Part shown: one piece after another, positions 62,166 to 64,000 of the stretch
Layout: each line of letters begins with the position of its first letter
How positions within the stretch are numbered: the first letter of the stretch is position 1
DNA from: Sediminibacterium sp.
Lineage (GTDB): Bacteria; Bacteroidota; Bacteroidia; B-17B0; Aurantibacillaceae
Direction: 5' to 3'
DNA: 64,000 nucleotides
NCBI GenBank assembly: GCA_030054095.1
Contig: JASGCO010000020.1
Span: 1 to 64,000, forward strand
The notes under the pieces: generated by a model
Seen by the model: the letters and a program-made list of their open reading frames with translations, nothing else
Told to the model about the DNA's origin: nothing
Database searches by the model: none
Program-made: the position numbers and the translations under genes

Positions 62166-62188
62166 ATCCCCGTTGTTTTAAGCACCAG

Positions 62189-63388
62189 ATGAAACCTCAG
62201 CCCATATCAACCGCTAAACCCGATTATACGTGTGTATTGATTGGCGTTCTGAACAAATTTCAGAACGAATCCATTGCGCACGAATACCTTGAAGAATTGG
62301 AATTTCTGGCCAGCACTTACGGTTTGGAAACTAAAAAATGGTTTACACAAAAACTGGAAAGACCAGATAAAGCCACGTTTATTGGTAAGGGAAAACTGGA
62401 GGAGGTAACCAATTATGTAAAAGAGCATAATGTGGATGTGGTTATTTTTGATGATGAATTAAGCCCGTCGCAACAACGTAACCTTGAAAAGGTACTGGGC
62501 AAAAAAATACTGGACCGCACGACCCTGATTCTTGAAATTTTTGAACAACGCGCGCAAACCGCGCACGCCAAGACACAGGTGCAACTGGCGCAATACCAGT
62601 ACATGCTTCCCCGCCTGACGGGCATGTGGACCCACCTGGAACGGCAACGCGGTGGAACCGGAACACGGGGCGGAGCCGGTGAAAAAGAAATTGAAACTGA
62701 CCGTCGTATCGTCCGCGATAAAATTGCCCTGTTAAAAGAACGCTTACGGGAAATTGACAAGCAAATGATTACCCAGCGGAAAAACCGAGGTGAATTGATA
62801 CGGGTAGCACTTGTGGGTTATACCAATGTGGGCAAAAGCACGATCATGAACATGATTAGCAAGAGTGAAGTTCTGGCTGAAAATAAGCTGTTTGCTACAT
62901 TGGATACTACGGTGCGTAAAGTAACGATAGATAATCTGTTTTTTTTAATGAGCGACACGGTTGGTTTTATCCGGAAACTCCCTACGCAACTGGTGGAAAG
63001 TTTTAAAAGCACATTGGATGAGGTAAGAGAAGCGGATTTACTGATTCACGTAGTGGATATTTCGCATAAAAATTTTGAAGATCATTTAAACGTTGTAAAA
63101 CAAACGCTTCAGGATATTGGCGCTGGTGACAAACCCGTTATATTGTTGTTTAACAAAATTGACGCGTTTCATTATACACCCAAAGAGGAAGATGACCTGA
63201 CACCTATGACCCGTGACAACCTGAGTCTGGAGGATATTAAGAAAACCTGGATGAAAAACCTGAACACGACCTGTTTATTTATGAGCGCTTTGAAAAAACA
63301 AAACGTGGATGAGTTTAAAAAAGTGCTGTACGAAAAAGTAAAAGAGATGCACATTAAACGTTATCCTTATCATAATTTATTATATTAA
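62189..63388 (+). CDS. hflX: GTPase HflX
   Basis: A 399-residue ribosome-associated GTPase that splits stalled or heat-damaged 70S ribosomes. N-terminal HflX domain (about 30-190, with DDELSPSQQRNLEK and the GGTGTRGGAGEKEIE glycine-rich stretch), helical linker, then the GTPase domain with G1 GYTNVGKST, G3 DTVGF, G4 NKID and G5 SALK. Length is typical. It is followed after 3 bases by a GNAT gene and is likely co-transcribed with it. Confidence 0.96.
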   Translation: MKPQPISTAKPDYTCVLIGVLNKFQNESIAHEYLEELEFLASTYGLETKKWFTQKLERPDKATFIGKGKLEEVTNYVKEHNVDVVIFDDELSPSQQRNLEKVLGKKILDRTTLILEIFEQRAQTAHAKTQVQLAQYQYMLPRLTGMWTHLERQRGGTGTRGGAGEKEIETDRRIVRDKIALLKERLREIDKQMITQRKNRGELIRVALVGYTNVGKSTIMNMISKSEVLAENKLFATLDTTVRKVTIDNLFFLMSDTVGFIRKLPTQLVESFKSTLDEVREADLLIHVVDISHKNFEDHLNVVKQTLQDIGAGDKPVILLFNKIDAFHYTPKEEDDLTPMTRDNLSLEDIKKTWMKNLNTTCLFMSALKKQNVDEFKKVLYEKVKEMHIKRYPYHNLLY

Positions 63389-63391
63389 ACC

Positions 63392-63886
63392 ATGCCGGTA
63401 GAGTTTTCATACGCCACTTTGCACGATTTACCCGCCATAGTGGAAACGTATAATGCTACCATTCCTTCACGCCTTGTAACCGCTGATCTGGAGCCTGTAA
63501 GTGTAAGTTCCCGCTTGCAATGGTTTACTGCCCACTCTAAAGAAAAACGGCCTTTATGGATTGTGACATATAACGGCAATTACGCCGGCTGGATGAGTTT
63601 TAACAGTTTCTATGGTCGCCCTGCATACGATGGTACGGTAGAAGTAAGCATTTATCTGGAGGCTGCTTTTCAGGGAAAAGGACTTGGCAAAGCGTGTTTA
63701 CAATATGCACAGGAAGCGGCTCCGGAGTTAGGCATTACTACCTTGCTGGGGTTTATTTTCGGCCATAATACCCCAAGTCTGGAATTGTTTTACAAATTAG
63801 GTTTTGAAAAATGGGGGCACCTGCCGCAAATTGCCAATATGGAGGGAACCGACAGAGATTTGCTGATTTTAGGGAAACGGTTATAG
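63392..63886 (+). CDS. GNAT acetyltransferase (PAT/YncA-like)
   Basis: A 164-residue acetyltransferase of the phosphinothricin/methionine-sulfone acetyltransferase-like group: FSYATLHDLPAIVETYNATI start, conserved EVSIYLEAAFQGKGLGKACL acetyl-CoA motif and FIFGHNTPSLELFYKLGFEKWGHLP near the C-terminus. It is likely to acetylate a small amine; the natural substrate is unknown. It begins 3 bases after hflX. Confidence 0.9.
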   Translation: MPVEFSYATLHDLPAIVETYNATIPSRLVTADLEPVSVSSRLQWFTAHSKEKRPLWIVTYNGNYAGWMSFNSFYGRPAYDGTVEVSIYLEAAFQGKGLGKACLQYAQEAAPELGITTLLGFIFGHNTPSLELFYKLGFEKWGHLPQIANMEGTDRDLLILGKRL

Positions 63887-64000
63887 CCCCTTATATGTAA
63901 GATTACATGGTTTCTTAATCTCAGCAACTCCGGAAATGCCCTCACTTTTTCAGATTATTTTTTAAACGGACTAAATATACTAATCAATTAAGTGGCATCC

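Noticed and set aside
63895-63908. ATGTAA-GA-TTACAT palindrome after the last gene
   Set aside because: Short AT-rich palindrome at the window edge; too little context to call an operator.
1-64000. CRISPR arrays, tRNA or rRNA genes, insertion sequences, prophage or integron features
   Set aside because: I saw no regularly spaced repeats, cloverleaf sequences, transposase motifs or integrase motifs in the window; short RNA genes could still be missed by eye.

Overview
The window is chromosomal DNA of a Bacteroidota bacterium. The evidence is: Bacteroidota-type promoters (TTG or TTTG, about 19-22 bases, then TAnnTTTG) before several genes, almost no Shine-Dalgarno sequences, type IX secretion (PorU sortase and two proteins with C-terminal sorting domains), the gliding ABC genes gldF and gldG, lipoproteins with lipobox Cys followed by Lys runs, a fused CzcA-TolC efflux protein and a DUF3667 protein. 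The order or family cannot be fixed from sequence alone. I saw no rRNA, tRNA, CRISPR array, transposase or prophage.

Layout. 1-6082: a small membrane protein, an FtsX/LolE-type permease, a NamZ-type muramidase whose 5' end overlaps the divergent permease gene, a GC-rich intergenic hairpin repeat, and alaS. 6144-7390: an exported thioredoxin-like protein with a strong terminator. 7429-13882: a heavy-metal RND efflux operon (small unknown protein, cytochrome-like lipoprotein, CzcA fused to a TolC domain, CzcB-like adaptor). 13883-22479: a 475-base upstream region with a palindrome, then five overlapping or abutting genes that look like an uncharacterised exopolysaccharide machine: a T9SS-sorted polysaccharide deacetylase, a TolC-like protein fused to a GH18-like barrel, an HlyD-like adaptor, a TackOD1 zinc-ribbon protein with a degenerate GGDEF domain, and a processive GT2 synthase. 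This is the most interesting locus. 22498-31258: pheT, an M43 metalloprotease, purK, a GNAT enzyme, gldG and gldF. 31478-36873: a second copy of the hairpin repeat, an AraC/GyrI regulator, ArsC, DUF3667, a serine hydrolase, mtgA and a TlpA/ResA thioredoxin. 37069-42778: porU, a cytochrome P460 lipoprotein, a YdeI-like protein and an SRPBCC protein. 42810-48033: a four-gene operon (DMT exporter, yicC, miaA, MFS), a metal-receptor protein and a cold-shock gene with a terminator. 48094-54086: an NtrC-type two-component pair divergent from a MacB-like ABC exporter that has a sigma-54-like promoter and candidate enhancer palindromes. 54139-63886: a CocE-type hydrolase, pdxA, two amidohydrolase-family proteins with degenerate domains, a SirB-cytochrome c fusion, hflX and a GNAT enzyme.

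How the parts fit. The T9SS sortase PorU is expected to process the sorting domains of the deacetylase and the M43 protease, so secretion, the cell surface and the exopolysaccharide locus are linked. In the exopolysaccharide locus the GT2 enzyme would make the chain at the inner membrane under control of the TackOD1/GGDEF-like protein, the HlyD and TolC parts would carry it out, and the deacetylase and GH18-like domains would modify or trim it. That model is inferred from domains and gene order; nothing in the sequence proves the polymer.
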